From Galactobacter valiniphilus (GTDB lineage Bacteria; Actinomycetota; Actinomycetes; Actinomycetales; Micrococcaceae), in contig NZ_QQXK01000002.1 in NCBI RefSeq assembly GCF_003575975.1, positions 62,001 to 126,000 on the forward strand: a stretch of 64,000 nucleotides of DNA, read 5' to 3'. Positions within the stretch are counted from its first letter, which is position 1; the number at the start of each line of letters is the position of its first letter. Shown here in pieces: positions 1 through 9,442 of the stretch. The notes below the pieces were generated by a model that saw only the letters and a program-made list of their open reading frames with translations, had not been told where the DNA came from and did not search any database. The position numbers were made by a program, and so were the translations under genes.

Positions 1-555
1 GGCCTCCCGGCCCTCGCCGCCGGCGCCGCGAAGCTCGCCGATCCCGCCACTGGCTTGCCGAAGCTGGCCGACGGCGCGGCCAAGCTGGCCGAGGGCAACC
101 AGAAGATCGCCGACGGCGCGGCCCAGCTCGCCGATCCCGCCACGGGCCTGCCGAAGCTCGCTTCGGGTGCCGGCGAGCTCGAGGACGGCCTGAAGCAGCT
201 CGACACGGGCTACCGCACCCAGGCCGTGCAGGCCAACGGCGATCCGAAGGGCCTGCTCAACGCGCTGACCAAGGCGGCCGCCGGTTCCGGCGACCTCGCG
301 GCCGGCACGCAGAAGCTGCGCGACGGCGCCGCGGCACTCGACGACGGCGCGGGCCAGGTGAAGGACGGCATCGCGACGCTGAGCTCCGGCACCACCCAGC
401 TCGCCGACGGCACCAAGCTGCTGCGCACGCAGTCCTCCGCGGCCTCGCTGCAGGGCGTCCTCTCCAGCCCGTGGGCCTGGCTCCTGCTGGTCCCGCTGGC
501 CCTGCTCGTGGTCCCGCTTGTCATGCTCGGCATGGCCCGCCGCCGCCTGAGCTAA
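1..555 (+). CDS. C-terminal part of a YhgE/Pip-like heptad-repeat membrane protein (5' partial)
   Basis: The frame is open from base 1 and stops with TAA at 553-555, so the gene begins outside the window. The visible part is made of short repeats of the type xxxLxxG (for example KLADGAAKLAEG and QLADGTKLL), followed by one hydrophobic segment near the end (WAWLLLVPLALLVVPLVML) and a basic tail. This pattern is typical of the extracellular stalk and last membrane helix of YhgE/Pip and some MMPL-associated actinobacterial proteins. Those proteins sit in the membrane and are linked to phage adsorption or type VII-like export. Which of these families it belongs to cannot be decided without the N-terminal part. 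A strong hairpin follows the stop. Confidence 0.7.
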   Translation, partial: GLPALAAGAAKLADPATGLPKLADGAAKLAEGNQKIADGAAQLADPATGLPKLASGAGELEDGLKQLDTGYRTQAVQANGDPKGLLNALTKAAAGSGDLAAGTQKLRDGAAALDDGAGQVKDGIATLSSGTTQLADGTKLLRTQSSAASLQGVLSSPWAWLLLVPLALLVVPLVMLGMARRRLS

Positions 556-586
556 TCGCACCCGCCCCCACGGGCAAACACCACCG

Positions 587-620
587 GATCCCGCCGCTCT
601 CTGCTCAGAGCGGCGGGATC
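587..620 (+). terminator. Hairpin terminator after the heptad-repeat gene
   Basis: Perfect 14-bp arms GATCCCGCCGCTCT (587-600) and AGAGCGGCGGGATC (607-620) enclose a 6-nt loop. It lies 31 bases past the stop and has no clear U tract, which is usual in high-GC actinobacteria. Confidence 0.75.
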
Positions 621-699
621 TGGCGCGTCCGGGCACCGCCGTGCGATGATTGGGATTCATAAATCACATGCCGCCGCGGCCCGTCACGACAGGATCAGC

Positions 700-2085
700 A
701 TGTCCCTGCGCGCCCTCGCGCCCTTCCGCCACGCACCCTTCCGCGTGCTCGCCTCAGCGCTCGTCATCAGCGTGTTCGGGCACGGGCTCTGGGCCGTCTC
801 GCTCGTCTACCAGGTGCGCGGACTCGGCGGCGGCATGCTTGAGCTCTCCCTCGCGACCACGGCCCTGGCCATCGGCCTCCTCGCCTGAGTCCTCGTGGGC
901 GGCGTCGTGGCCGACCGCCTCCCGCGCCGCCGCATCCTGCTCACGGTGGAGATCGCCGACACCCTGACCGTCGGCGCCGTGGCGGTCCTCGCCCTCACGG
1001 GCACGGTGCAGCTCTGGCACCTCGTGGTCGCCGCGGCGCTCGTCGGCGCGAGCGCCGCCTTCTTCTTCCCCGCGTACTCGGCTCTGCTGCCGAGCGTCCT
1101 GCCCGCCGAGGGCCTGCTCGCCGCCAACGGCTTCGAGGGGGCCGCGCGCCCGGCGCTGCAGCAGGCGGCCGGCCCGGCCACGGCCGGCTTCATCGTCGCC
1201 GCGGCCTCGCCCGGCGTCTCGCTCGCGCTGCTCGCCGCGTGCCACCTCGCGGCCGCCGTGGTGCTGTGTTTCCTGCCGCCGGAGCGGCCGGCCGCCCCGG
1301 GTGAGAAGACCCCAGCGCCCGACGCCGCTTCCTCGCCGCGCGCCGACGGCTCGCCTGAGCCGGCGCTCGCCTCAGGCGAGTCGGCGGCGGGCGATGAGCC
1401 CGCGCCGTCGGGCACCTCCTCACCCCTCAAGGACGCCCTCGAGGGCGTGAAGTACACCGTGCGCACGCCGTGGCTGTGGTGGACGCTGCTCTTCGCGTGC
1501 GTTTCGGTGCTGAGCACCGTGGAACCGCTCGAGGTGCTCCTGCCCTTTGTGGTCTCGGACCAGCTTGGCGGCGACTCGCGCATGTTCGGCGGTCTCCTGG
1601 CCGTGGCCGGCGTCGCCGTGATGCTCGGTTCCCTCTTCACCGCCTCGCGCCCGCTCCCGCGCCGCTACCTCACGTGGATGCTCGCGGCGTGGGGCCTCGG
1701 CACCCTGCCGCTCGCGGCGGTGGGCTTCGTGACCTCCTGGTGGATCGTGGCGCTCGGCGCGTTCATCTACGGCGCCACCGGCGCGTTCGGGCAGGTCATC
1801 TGGGGCACCCTGCTGCAGCGCCGCGTGCCGCGGCACATGCTGGGCCGCGTCTCCTCGCTGGACTTCTTCGTCTCGCTCGCGCTCATGCCGCTCTCCATGG
1901 CCCTCGCCGGGCCGCTCGCGACCGTGCTGCCCATGTGGTCCATCTGGATCGCGGCGGGCGTCGTCACCCCGCTCGTGGCGGCCCTGGCCTGGTGGCGCGG
2001 GCGCCTCGGCGAGGACGAGCTGGCCCATCCCCTCGACGCCGGCGCCCGCGCGGGATCCCGTGAAGAGGTGAAGCCGGCGGGCTGA
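700..2085 (+). pseudogene. MFS transporter (EntS/MFS_3-like) interrupted by an in-frame TGA
   Basis: The ATG at 700 follows AGGA at 691-694 and opens a 12-TM major facilitator. The frame carries TGA at 886-888 (codon 63) and then continues without a shift to 2085. The break lies just before the conserved loop between helices 2 and 3 (GGVVADRLPRRR), where relatives have an ordinary residue; TGG or CGA to TGA would be single-base changes. The segment after the stop (from 889) still has good coding character, including a low-complexity central loop at about 1285-1425 that contains one copy of the dispersed GCCCGACGGCG motif. It would be an exporter of small molecules such as a siderophore or drug. 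Either this strain has lost the gene recently or the base is a sequencing error. Confidence 0.8.
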
Positions 2086-2100
2086 GCCCGCCGGCTTCAC
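2068..2100 (+). terminator. Terminator hairpin with the stop codon in its loop
   Basis: The perfect 15-bp arms GTGAAGCCGGCGGGC (2068-2082) and GCCCGCCGGCTTCAC (2086-2100) are separated only by the TGA stop of the MFS gene. Because it lies between converging genes it can act on both strands. Confidence 0.75.
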
Positions 2101-2123
2101 GTGCCTGGCTCAACGTTCGGCGC

Positions 2124-2717
2124 CTAGAACGGCGAGATGCCGGCGACCCGGATGTAGATCCAGCCAGCCAGCGAGAGCGCGCTGACCACCACGCCGATGA
2201 TCCCCAGCGTGCGCGCCTGGCCCGGGTTCAGGCCGGCCTCGCGGAGCTTCGGAACGGCGGTCAGTGCCGTGACGCCCAGCACCAAACCGGGGATCGAGAG
2301 GAACGGCAGGATGAAGAAGGCGATGCCGCCGAACACGATCGAGAGGATGCCGTTGGTGCGCGCCGTCGTTGCGCGCTTGAGCGCCGCCGGGTCCGGCCCG
2401 GCGTAACCGCCAAAGCCCACTGCCTGGCCGGGGTAGCCCGGCTGGCCGTACTGCTGCCCGTACTGCGGCTGGCCGTATGGCTGCTGCCCCGGGTAGCCGG
2501 GCTGGCCGTACGGGGGCTGTCCGGCGGGGGCCTGGCCGTACTGTGCCTGGCCGTACTGAGGCTGCCCCGGGTAGCCCGGCTGGCCGGACGGGGCCTGGGG
2601 CGCCTGGCCAGTGGAGCCGCCCGGCGCGGGCTGTCCCGCCTGGCCCGGCCCCGGCGGGATCTGGCCCGGGGTGCCGTCCGGGCGGTGGGCCGGCTGTTCG
2701 TCTGGCGTGTTGCTCAT
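2124..2717 (-). CDS. DUF4190-type membrane protein with a Pro/Gly/Gln/Tyr-rich N-terminus
   Basis: This 197-aa protein begins at the ATG at 2717. Residues 1 to about 110 are a disordered low-complexity stretch with repeated units such as QPGYPGQ and QYGQ, encoded by direct DNA repeats at about 2400-2640. Then follow two hydrophobic hairpins (ILSIVFGGIAFFILPFLSI and LGIIGVVVSALSLAGWIYI) joined by a polar loop, the usual DUF4190 layout. Such proteins are common in actinobacteria and their role is unknown; the N-terminal tail should face the cytoplasm. A long hairpin separates it from putA, so it is probably transcribed alone. Confidence 0.8.
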   Translation of the reverse strand: MSNTPDEQPAHRPDGTPGQIPPGPGQAGQPAPGGSTGQAPQAPSGQPGYPGQPQYGQAQYGQAPAGQPPYGQPGYPGQQPYGQPQYGQQYGQPGYPGQAVGFGGYAGPDPAALKRATTARTNGILSIVFGGIAFFILPFLSIPGLVLGVTALTAVPKLREAGLNPGQARTLGIIGVVVSALSLAGWIYIRVAGISPF

Positions 2718-2822
2718 GGTTCCCCCGCTCGATGGAGTGCGGGACGCTCGGGCCCCACGGCTGCCGCCATTTCATCACGGGTGCGGGCGGCGCGCATCCA
2801 CACCCGCCGCACTGCAGCAGAC

Positions 2823-2892
2823 CCACAACGGCCCGATCGCTTCGGCACTGCGCGAACCTTGCGGCAGTTGTGAAGCGATCGGGCCGTTGTGG
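2823..2892 (-). terminator. putA terminator with 21-bp perfect arms
   Basis: Arms at 2823-2843 and 2872-2892 are exact reverse complements of 21 bases. The 28-nt loop itself contains a weaker inverted repeat (ACTGCGC against GCGGCAGT). It begins 20 bases beyond the putA stop. No gene is seen between this hairpin and the DUF4190 start at 2717. Confidence 0.75.
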
Positions 2893-2912
2893 CGGCGAGA
2901 TCGGTGCCTGAC

Positions 2913-5900
2913 TCAGGCGCCGTCGCCGAGGGTGATCTCGCCGAGTGCGCGCTGGGCAAGGTCGTTGACGGTGCCGAAGCGGTGGGCCGTCATGGACACG
3001 GCCTGCTCGCGCACGAACGGCAGCATCTCCACGCGGCCGGCGCTCGTGACGGGCTCGGCGTAGACGGCCACGTCCGGGCGGCCCTGCGTCGCGGCGAAGG
3101 TCGCGGCGACCGTCTCCGGCGCGTCGGGGCCGGCGATGCGCAGGCGTTCCACCTCGCGCGGGCCGGCCTGAGCGGCGCGGGCGGCGCGCTGCTCCCAGCC
3201 GGCGAGGTCCTCCGCGTAGACGGCCACGCCGGCCGAACGCAGAGCGGCAGTGACGGCCTCGGGGAAGGCCGTCGGCACGGAGACGCTCAGCGTGGGGGCC
3301 GCGGCGGTGCCGGCACCCTTCACGGTGGCGGCGTGGGCGCGCAGGCCCGCCGCGACGACGCGAACGGTCTGCGCCACGTCCTGCGCCGAGGCGCCGGCGG
3401 AGCGCACCGTCACGGGGACGGGACGGTAGCGCAGGGCGTTGATTTCCACGCCCACCTTGGACACGTCGCGCGAGCCCTCGAAGCGGCTCGCGGCCGCCAC
3501 GTCGGCGCCGCTGGCCGCGCGCAGCCAGGCCGCCTCGGGCTCGGGAAGCACGGCGGTGGCCGCCTTCACGAGGCGCGACGCCGCGTCGTCAGGCAGGGTG
3601 GACTGGGTCGCGGCGGGAGCCGCGTCCTCCCACTGGGAAAGGCCAACCAGGTAGTTGGGGCCGCCGGCCTTGGTGCCGGCGCCCACGGCGGAGCGCTTCC
3701 AGCCGCCGAAGGGCTGGCGCTGGACGATCGCGCCCGTGATGCCGCGGTTGATGTAGAGGTTGCCTGCCTCGACGTGCTCGGCCCAGTAGGCGATCTCCTC
3801 GGCGTCCAGGGAGTGGATGCCGGAGGTCAGGCCGTAGTCGATGGCGTTGACGTGCTCCACCGCCTCCTCGAGGGTGGCGGCCGTCATGACGCCGAGCACG
3901 GGGCCGAAGTACTCGGTCAGGTGGTACTCGCTGCCGGGCTGCACGCCCACGCGCACGCCGGGGCTGAAGAGGCGACCGGAGTCATCAAGCGAGGCGGGCT
4001 TGAGGGCCCAGGACTCGCCCTGGCCCAGCTGGGTCAGGCCGCGCTGCAGCTTCTCCTGCGGCACCTCGACCACGGGACCCATCTGCGTGCGGGGGTCGGT
4101 GGGCCAACCCACCTTGAGCGAGCGGGCTGCGTCGATCAGCTGGCGGTGGAAGCGCTTGGAGGTGGCGGCGCGGCCCACGAGGATCACGAGCGAGGCGGCC
4201 GAGCACTTCTGGCCGGCGTGGCCGAAGGCCGAGAGGACCACGTCCCTGGCGGCGAGGTCGAGATCGGCCGAGGGCGTGACGATGATGGCGTTCTTGCCGG
4301 AGGTCTCGGCGAGCAGCGGCAGGTCGGGGCGGAAGCCGCGGAAGAGCTGCGCCGTCTCGTAGCCGCCCGTCAGGATGAGGCGGCCCACGGCCGGGTGGGA
4401 GACGAGCTGGGTGCCCAGCTCGCGCTCGCCCAGGTGGACGAGGGCCAGGACGTCGCGGCTCACGCCGAAGTCGTCGAAGGCCGCCCAGAGGCACTCGATC
4501 ATGACGGCGCCGGAGCGCTTGGAGAGCTCGGCGGGCTTGATGATGACGGTGGAGCCGGCGGCGAGTGCGGAGAGCGTGGAGCCGGCCGGGATGGCCACGG
4601 GGAAGTTCCACGGGGGGGTGACCACGGTGAGGTTCACAGGGACGGCCGTGGCGCCGTCGACCTGCTCCAGCTCCAGGCCCAGGCGGGCGTAGTAGTGGGC
4701 AAAGTCGATGGCCTCGGAGACCTCCGGGTCGCCCTGGTCGATCGTCTTTCCGGTCTCGGCACCCATGACGGCGAGGAGATCGGCGCGGCGGGCCTCGAGG
4801 TGCTCGCCGGCGCGGTGCAGCACGGCGGCGCGGCCCTCGGCGCCGAGCGCACGCCAGGCCGGGGCGGCCGCGAGCGAGGCGGCCACGACGGCCTCCAGCT
4901 GCTCCTCGGTGTTCAGGTGGGCGGCGGCGATGGTGGCCTCGCCCAGCTGCGTGGAGGCCATGGCGGAGACGATCTCGCGGCCCCACGCGCGGTTGCCCGG
5001 CAGGTCAGGATCGGAGTCGGGGGTGTTCTCGAAGGCGGTGTGCTCGCCGATGGCCGGCAGCGTCTCGCTGGCGCGGTCCTGCGGACGGCGCGGGCCGGGG
5101 ACCACGCTGGCGCGCTCGCGCAGCTCGCCGAGGGCGGCGCGGAAGCGCTCCTCCTCGCGGGCGAAGAGCGCGGGGACGGCGTCCAGCTCGAAGACGGCCG
5201 ACATGAAGTTCTCCTGGCTCGCGCCCTCCTCGAGGCGGCGGATCAGGTAGGCGATGGCCACGTCGAACTCGGAGGGGTGCACCACGGGCGTGTAGAGCAG
5301 GAGCGAACCCACGTCGCGGCGGACGGCCTCGGCCTGGCTCGTGGCCATGCCGAGCAGCATCTCGAACTCCGTGCCGGAGGTGATGCCGCGGGCCTGCATG
5401 AGCTGGTGGGCCAGCGCCACGTCGAAGAGGTTGTGGCCGGCGATGCCGAGCTGCAGGTTGGCGAGGCGCTCCGGGTAGAGCGCGTAGTCAAGGACGGCCT
5501 TGTAGCTCGCGTCGGAGCCCTGCTTGGTGTCCCACACGGTCTGCTCCCAGCCGTGCATCTTGGCCTCGACCTGCTCCATGGGCAGGTTGGCGCCCTTCAC
5601 GACGCGGACCTTGATGGGCGCACCGCCGGCGGCGACGCGGGCCGCCGCAAACTCCTGCAGCTCGATCATGGCGCCGAGCGCGTCCGGCAGGTACGCCTGC
5701 AACACGATGCCGCCGCGGACGTCGCTGAACTCGTCCTCGGAAAGCAGGCGCTTGAACACGGCGAGCGTCAGGTCGAGGTCCTTGTACTCCTCCATGTCCA
5801 GGTTGATGAAGGTGCGCGGGCTGGAATCGCGCGCGGCGCGGTAGAGCGGGCGCATCTTCTCGACGATGTGGTCAACGGCCTCGTCGAAGGCCCAGTGGTT

Positions 5901-6554
5901 GTGTGGCGCCACGGTCGCTGAGACCTTAATGGAGACGTAGTCGACGTCGGGGCGCTGGATCAGCGCGAGGGTGCCCGCCAGGCGGCGGTCGGCCTCGTCC
6001 TCGCCGAGGATGGCCTCGCCGAGCAGGTTGATGTTCAGGTCGGTGCCGTCGCCGCGCAGCTTGGCGATGGACTTGCCGAGGCGCGCGTCGGTCGCGTCGA
6101 TGATGAGGTGGCCCACCATGGAGCGCAGGGCGCGGCGGGCGATCGGCACGACGACGCCGGGCAGCACGGGCGCGAGGACGCCGCCGATGCGGACGGCGGC
6201 CTTGAGATACCAGGGGAGGAAGGCAGGCACCTTGGGTGCCAGGGCCTTGAGTTCGTGGGCGGCAACCCGCAGGTCCTCGGGGCGGACCACGCGGTCGACG
6301 AAGCCCACGGTGAAGTCGAGGCCGGCCGGGTCCTTCAGCACGCCGGCGAGGCGCTGGGCGGAGACGTCGGCGGGAATGGTGGAGGCCGTGCTCAGCCAGC
6401 TGCGCACCTGCGCCACTGACTGATCGGCGAGGTCCCACGGCCGGGCGGCGCCGGCGTCGGGGGCCGCGGGCAGCTGGGTGTGGCTGAGTCGCGAGGAGAG
6501 GGGGGCGCCCTGCGGCGCGGCGCCGCTGGTGCGCGGCGAGGAGGCGGTGCTCAT
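2913..6554 (-). CDS. putA: Bifunctional proline dehydrogenase / L-glutamate-gamma-semialdehyde dehydrogenase
   Basis: It oxidises proline to glutamate in two steps. The protein is 1213 aa from the ATG at 6554, preceded by AGGAG with an 8-nt gap; a longer frame to 6590 lacks this site. The proline dehydrogenase barrel lies at about residues 100-410 (motifs AYLPDALGAM and VRVVKGANLPME). The aldehyde dehydrogenase domain at about 490-960 has PWNFPVAIPAGS, the general base Glu of LAETSGKN (about residue 750) and the nucleophile Cys of GHAGQKCSAASL (residue 784). The remaining C-terminal part resembles the degenerate tail domain of PutA. No DNA-binding ribbon-helix-helix domain is visible, so regulation is probably by the divergent LysR gene. 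The proline symporter gene lies just beyond that regulator. Confidence 0.95.
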   Translation of the reverse strand: MSTASSPRTSGAAPQGAPLSSRLSHTQLPAAPDAGAARPWDLADQSVAQVRSWLSTASTIPADVSAQRLAGVLKDPAGLDFTVGFVDRVVRPEDLRVAAHELKALAPKVPAFLPWYLKAAVRIGGVLAPVLPGVVVPIARRALRSMVGHLIIDATDARLGKSIAKLRGDGTDLNINLLGEAILGEDEADRRLAGTLALIQRPDVDYVSIKVSATVAPHNHWAFDEAVDHIVEKMRPLYRAARDSSPRTFINLDMEEYKDLDLTLAVFKRLLSEDEFSDVRGGIVLQAYLPDALGAMIELQEFAAARVAAGGAPIKVRVVKGANLPMEQVEAKMHGWEQTVWDTKQGSDASYKAVLDYALYPERLANLQLGIAGHNLFDVALAHQLMQARGITSGTEFEMLLGMATSQAEAVRRDVGSLLLYTPVVHPSEFDVAIAYLIRRLEEGASQENFMSAVFELDAVPALFAREEERFRAALGELRERASVVPGPRRPQDRASETLPAIGEHTAFENTPDSDPDLPGNRAWGREIVSAMASTQLGEATIAAAHLNTEEQLEAVVAASLAAAPAWRALGAEGRAAVLHRAGEHLEARRADLLAVMGAETGKTIDQGDPEVSEAIDFAHYYARLGLELEQVDGATAVPVNLTVVTPPWNFPVAIPAGSTLSALAAGSTVIIKPAELSKRSGAVMIECLWAAFDDFGVSRDVLALVHLGERELGTQLVSHPAVGRLILTGGYETAQLFRGFRPDLPLLAETSGKNAIIVTPSADLDLAARDVVLSAFGHAGQKCSAASLVILVGRAATSKRFHRQLIDAARSLKVGWPTDPRTQMGPVVEVPQEKLQRGLTQLGQGESWALKPASLDDSGRLFSPGVRVGVQPGSEYHLTEYFGPVLGVMTAATLEEAVEHVNAIDYGLTSGIHSLDAEEIAYWAEHVEAGNLYINRGITGAIVQRQPFGGWKRSAVGAGTKAGGPNYLVGLSQWEDAAPAATQSTLPDDAASRLVKAATAVLPEPEAAWLRAASGADVAAASRFEGSRDVSKVGVEINALRYRPVPVTVRSAGASAQDVAQTVRVVAAGLRAHAATVKGAGTAAAPTLSVSVPTAFPEAVTAALRSAGVAVYAEDLAGWEQRAARAAQAGPREVERLRIAGPDAPETVAATFAATQGRPDVAVYAEPVTSAGRVEMLPFVREQAVSMTAHRFGTVNDLAQRALGEITLGDGA

Positions 6555-6691
6555 GAGGGGTGCTCCTGGGACGGAACGGGCGCCGGGCATTCCCCGGCAT
6601 CATCAAGTATCGAAAGAGTGGCCGTTCGGTTACAGCGATAAGATGTGAACGATACTGTTCGTGTTTCCCGAACATTTGAAGGGGTGCCCCG
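6555..6691. promoter_or_regulatory. Divergent putA/lysR control region with a 19-bp inverted repeat
   Basis: It holds both promoters. TGTTCG (6656-6661) and CGAACA (6669-6674) form a perfect inverted repeat with a 7-nt spacer, a plausible LysR site 17 bases before the regulator's start. GATACT occurs at 6651-6656 on the plus strand and, as AGTATC, at 6606-6611 on the minus strand; both are possible -10 boxes for the two directions. Confidence 0.5.
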
Positions 6692-7609
6692 ATGCTCGAT
6701 CTTCACCGCCTGCGGCTACTGCGCGAGCTGGCCCTGCGCGGCACCGTGCTCGCCGTCGCCGAGGCCCTGAACTACGCGCCCTCCACGGTGTCGGCGCAGC
6801 TCGCCCGCCTCGAGAAGGAGGCCGGTGTGGAACTCCTCCAGCCCTCCGGCCGCGGCGTGCGGCTCACCCCCGCCGCGCAGGTGCTCGTGGCCCACGCCGA
6901 GGAGCTGCTCAACGGCATGGAGCGCACCGAGGCCGCCCTCGCCGCCTCCCAGCGCGAGGTCAGCGGCACGGTGCGGCTGTCCATGTTCCAGACCGCCGCG
7001 CTGGCCCTGCTCCCCGGCACGCTGCGCCGCCTGCGCACCGAACATCCGCTCTTGCGCGTGGAGATGACGCAGCGCGAACCCGAGGCTGCGTTGCGCCAGA
7101 CCTGGGCCCGCGAGTTCGACGTGGTCGTGGCCGAGCAATACCCCGGCCACGCCGCCGAGCACTTCCCCGACATGGAGCGCACACCCCTGGCGCTCGATCC
7201 CCTGCGCCTCGCCGTCCCCCCGGAGACCTCCGGCCCCTTCGCCAGCATCTCCTCGCTGTCCGACGCCGCCCGCGTCCCGTGGGTCATGGAGCCGGCGCCC
7301 GCCGCGAGCCGACACTGGGCGTTGCAGCAGTGCCGCGTGACGGGCTTCGAGCCCGACGTCCGCTACGAATCCGCCGACCTCCAGGCGCACATGCAGCTCG
7401 TCGAATCCGGCCTCGCCGTCGCGATCCTGCCGGGCATCCTGGGCGGCTACCGCACGCCGCGGGTGCGCTGGGTTGATCTTGACCGCGGCCCGCACCGCGA
7501 GATCTTCATCGCCGTGCGTTCCTCCTCGGCCCAGCATCCGGCCGCCGTGGCGTTGCGCCGCGCGCTCGAGGCCGAGGCAGCCGCCCTCCAGGCGGGCCCG
7601 CCCGCCTGA
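6692..7609 (+). CDS. LysR-family regulator, probable control of proline utilisation
   Basis: The 305-aa protein starts at ATG 6692 behind GAAGGGG. The winged helix-turn-helix is at about residues 1-60 (EALNYAPSTVSAQLARLEKE), followed by a type-2 periplasmic-binding-protein fold effector domain (about 90-295) that begins at VSGTVRLSMFQT. The gene is divergent from putA, with putP immediately downstream in its own orientation, so proline or its semialdehyde is the likely co-inducer. That is inferred from context. The domain layout fits the ArgP/IciA-like branch that carries amino-acid responsive members. Confidence 0.88.
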   Translation: MLDLHRLRLLRELALRGTVLAVAEALNYAPSTVSAQLARLEKEAGVELLQPSGRGVRLTPAAQVLVAHAEELLNGMERTEAALAASQREVSGTVRLSMFQTAALALLPGTLRRLRTEHPLLRVEMTQREPEAALRQTWAREFDVVVAEQYPGHAAEHFPDMERTPLALDPLRLAVPPETSGPFASISSLSDAARVPWVMEPAPAASRHWALQQCRVTGFEPDVRYESADLQAHMQLVESGLAVAILPGILGGYRTPRVRWVDLDRGPHREIFIAVRSSSAQHPAAVALRRALEAEAAALQAGPPA

Positions 7610-7750
7610 GGCGCTCACGCCAGCCTCACCGCACCCGGGCCGCGCCCGGCCCGCGACCCGGCCCGCGGCCGGACGGCGCGCCGGACAGCCGCCCAACCCA
7701 CGCCCGGGCACCCGGGCGCCCACGCGCCGTCGTGCACCGCCCGCCCGGCC

Positions 7751-7820
7751 CGTGAGCCAGGTCACAGAATGGTTACGGCGGCGAGACGCACTTGACCACA
7801 CGCCGGACGAACCCTAGCCA
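7751..7820 (+). promoter_or_regulatory. putP promoter with a Crp/GlxR-like box
   Basis: CGTGAGCCAGGTCACA at 7751-7766 matches TGTGA-N6-TCACA at nine of ten fixed positions. TTGACC at 7792-7797 and TAGCCA at 7815-7820 are spaced 17 bases apart and make a plausible -35 and -10. The box lies about 25 bases before the -35, where an activator would bind. Confidence 0.5.
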
Positions 7821-7850
7821 CGGGGCCCGGAGTGCGGCACGCTTCCGGGC

Positions 7851-9380
7851 ATGTCATCCGCACAGACCTGGCAAATGGCTGCCATCATCGTCTACCTCGC
7901 CGCCATGGTCGGCATCGGGCTCTACGCCTGGCGCAAGACCAAGACGGGCGAGGACTTCCTGCTGGCCGGGCGTGACCTCAAGCCCGGCGTCGCCGCCCTC
8001 TCCGCCGGTGCCTCCGATATGTCCGGCTGGCTCCTCATGGGCCTGCCCGGCGCGCTGTACCTCACGGGACTCGTGGAGGCCTGGATCGCCATCGGCCTGA
8101 CGCTCGGCGCCTGGCTCAACTGGTTCCTCATCGCGCCGCGCCTGCGCGCCTACACGGAGATCGCCAGCAACTCGATCACGGTCCCGAGCTTCCTCGGCCA
8201 CCGCTTCCGGGACAAGACGCACCTGCTGCGCATCGTGTCTTCGGTGATCATCCTGGTGTTCTTCACCTTCTACGTGGCGAGCATGCTCGTCTCGGCCGGC
8301 AAGTTCTTCCAGTCCTCGTTCGCGTGGCCGTACTTGACGGGCATGCTCGTCATCGGCGTCATCACGGTGGGCTACACGCTCTTCGGTGGATTCTTGGGGG
8401 TCTCCCTGACGGACGTGGCGCAGGGCCTGCTGATGTTTGCCGCGCTCATCGCCGTGCCGATCGTCGCGACGATCCACATGGGAGGCCCCGCCCGCGTGGT
8501 GGAGCTGATCAACCAGGCCGACCTCGCGAGCGGCCTGCACCACCTCTCCTGGACGGGCGGCGGGCTCACGGGCCCCACGTTCATCGCGATCGTCTCCGGC
8601 CTGGGCTGGGGCCTTGGCTACTTCGGCCAGCCGCACATCCTGGCCCGCTTCATCGCGCTGCGCTCCCCGCAGGACGCGCCCACGGCCCGCCGCATCGGCA
8701 TCGGCTGGATGGCGCTGTGCATGCTCGGCGCCCTCGTCACCGGCCTGATCGGTGTGGCCTGGTTCCAGGAGAAGGGCATCCGACTCTCCGACGCCGACGC
8801 CGAAACGGTGTTCCTGCAGCTGAGCCAGATCCTCTTCCACCCGTTCATCGCCGGCCTGGTCCTGGCCGCCGTGCTCGCGGCGATCATGTCCACCATGTCC
8901 TCGCAGCTCATCGTGTGCTCCTCGGCCCTCGTGGAGGACCTTGCTGGCCTGCGCAAGGCCAAGGCCTCCCCCACCATGGCACTGTGGCTCGGCCGCGCCG
9001 GCGTGGCGCTCGTGGCCGTGATCGCGGCGATCATCGCGCTAGATCCCGGGTCCTCGATCCTGCAGCTCGTGGGCTTCGCGTGGGCCGGCTTCGGCGCCGC
9101 GTTCGGCCCCCTGCTGATCCTCGGCCTGTTCTGGCGCAAGGTGACCGCCATGGGTGCCCTCGTCGGCATGATCGGCGGCGCCGTGGTGTCCTTCGTCTGG
9201 GGCTCGCTGCGACTGGCCAAGGACCCCGCCTTCACGCTCTACGAGATCATCCCCGGCTTCGCCGTGTGCCTGGTCCTGACCGTGGTCGTCTCGCTGTTCA
9301 CGCGGCAGACCAACCCGGACGTCGACGAGGAGTTCGAGACCGTCGTCTCGATGACCAAGAAGGCGCCGGAGCGCGTCTGA
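7851..9380 (+). CDS. putP: Sodium/proline symporter
   Basis: This 509-aa sodium:solute symporter (SSSF) imports proline with Na+. The family signature SAGASDMSGWLLMGLPGALY occupies residues 51-70, and 12-13 hydrophobic segments follow, including SALVEDL before helix 9. The ATG at 7851 gives the usual PutP N-terminus; no strong ribosome site precedes it. Its position next to putA and the LysR gene makes proline the expected substrate. A GC-rich terminator follows directly. Confidence 0.93.
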   Translation: MSSAQTWQMAAIIVYLAAMVGIGLYAWRKTKTGEDFLLAGRDLKPGVAALSAGASDMSGWLLMGLPGALYLTGLVEAWIAIGLTLGAWLNWFLIAPRLRAYTEIASNSITVPSFLGHRFRDKTHLLRIVSSVIILVFFTFYVASMLVSAGKFFQSSFAWPYLTGMLVIGVITVGYTLFGGFLGVSLTDVAQGLLMFAALIAVPIVATIHMGGPARVVELINQADLASGLHHLSWTGGGLTGPTFIAIVSGLGWGLGYFGQPHILARFIALRSPQDAPTARRIGIGWMALCMLGALVTGLIGVAWFQEKGIRLSDADAETVFLQLSQILFHPFIAGLVLAAVLAAIMSTMSSQLIVCSSALVEDLAGLRKAKASPTMALWLGRAGVALVAVIAAIIALDPGSSILQLVGFAWAGFGAAFGPLLILGLFWRKVTAMGALVGMIGGAVVSFVWGSLRLAKDPAFTLYEIIPGFAVCLVLTVVVSLFTRQTNPDVDEEFETVVSMTKKAPERV

Positions 9381-9401
9381 GGCCTCTGCTCTCGCTCGGT
9401 G

Positions 9402-9442
9402 CGACGCCGCCGTTCCCGCCTGGGGCGGGGACGGCGGCGTCG
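9402..9442 (+). terminator. putP terminator
   Basis: Arms of 19 bp at 9402-9420 and 9424-9442 pair with one G-U wobble around a 3-nt loop, followed by TTCTGTCTTGTT. The remaining gap to 9601 holds three copies of the 8-mer TGGGCCGT (about 9462-9485) and one GCACGACGGCG motif (9494), but no gene. Confidence 0.8.

Noticed and set aside
2889-5921. 1010-codon open frame antisense to putA
   Set aside because: High-GC third-position bias leaves this strand open; the encoded sequence is low-complexity Gly/Ala/Arg/His and matches no family.
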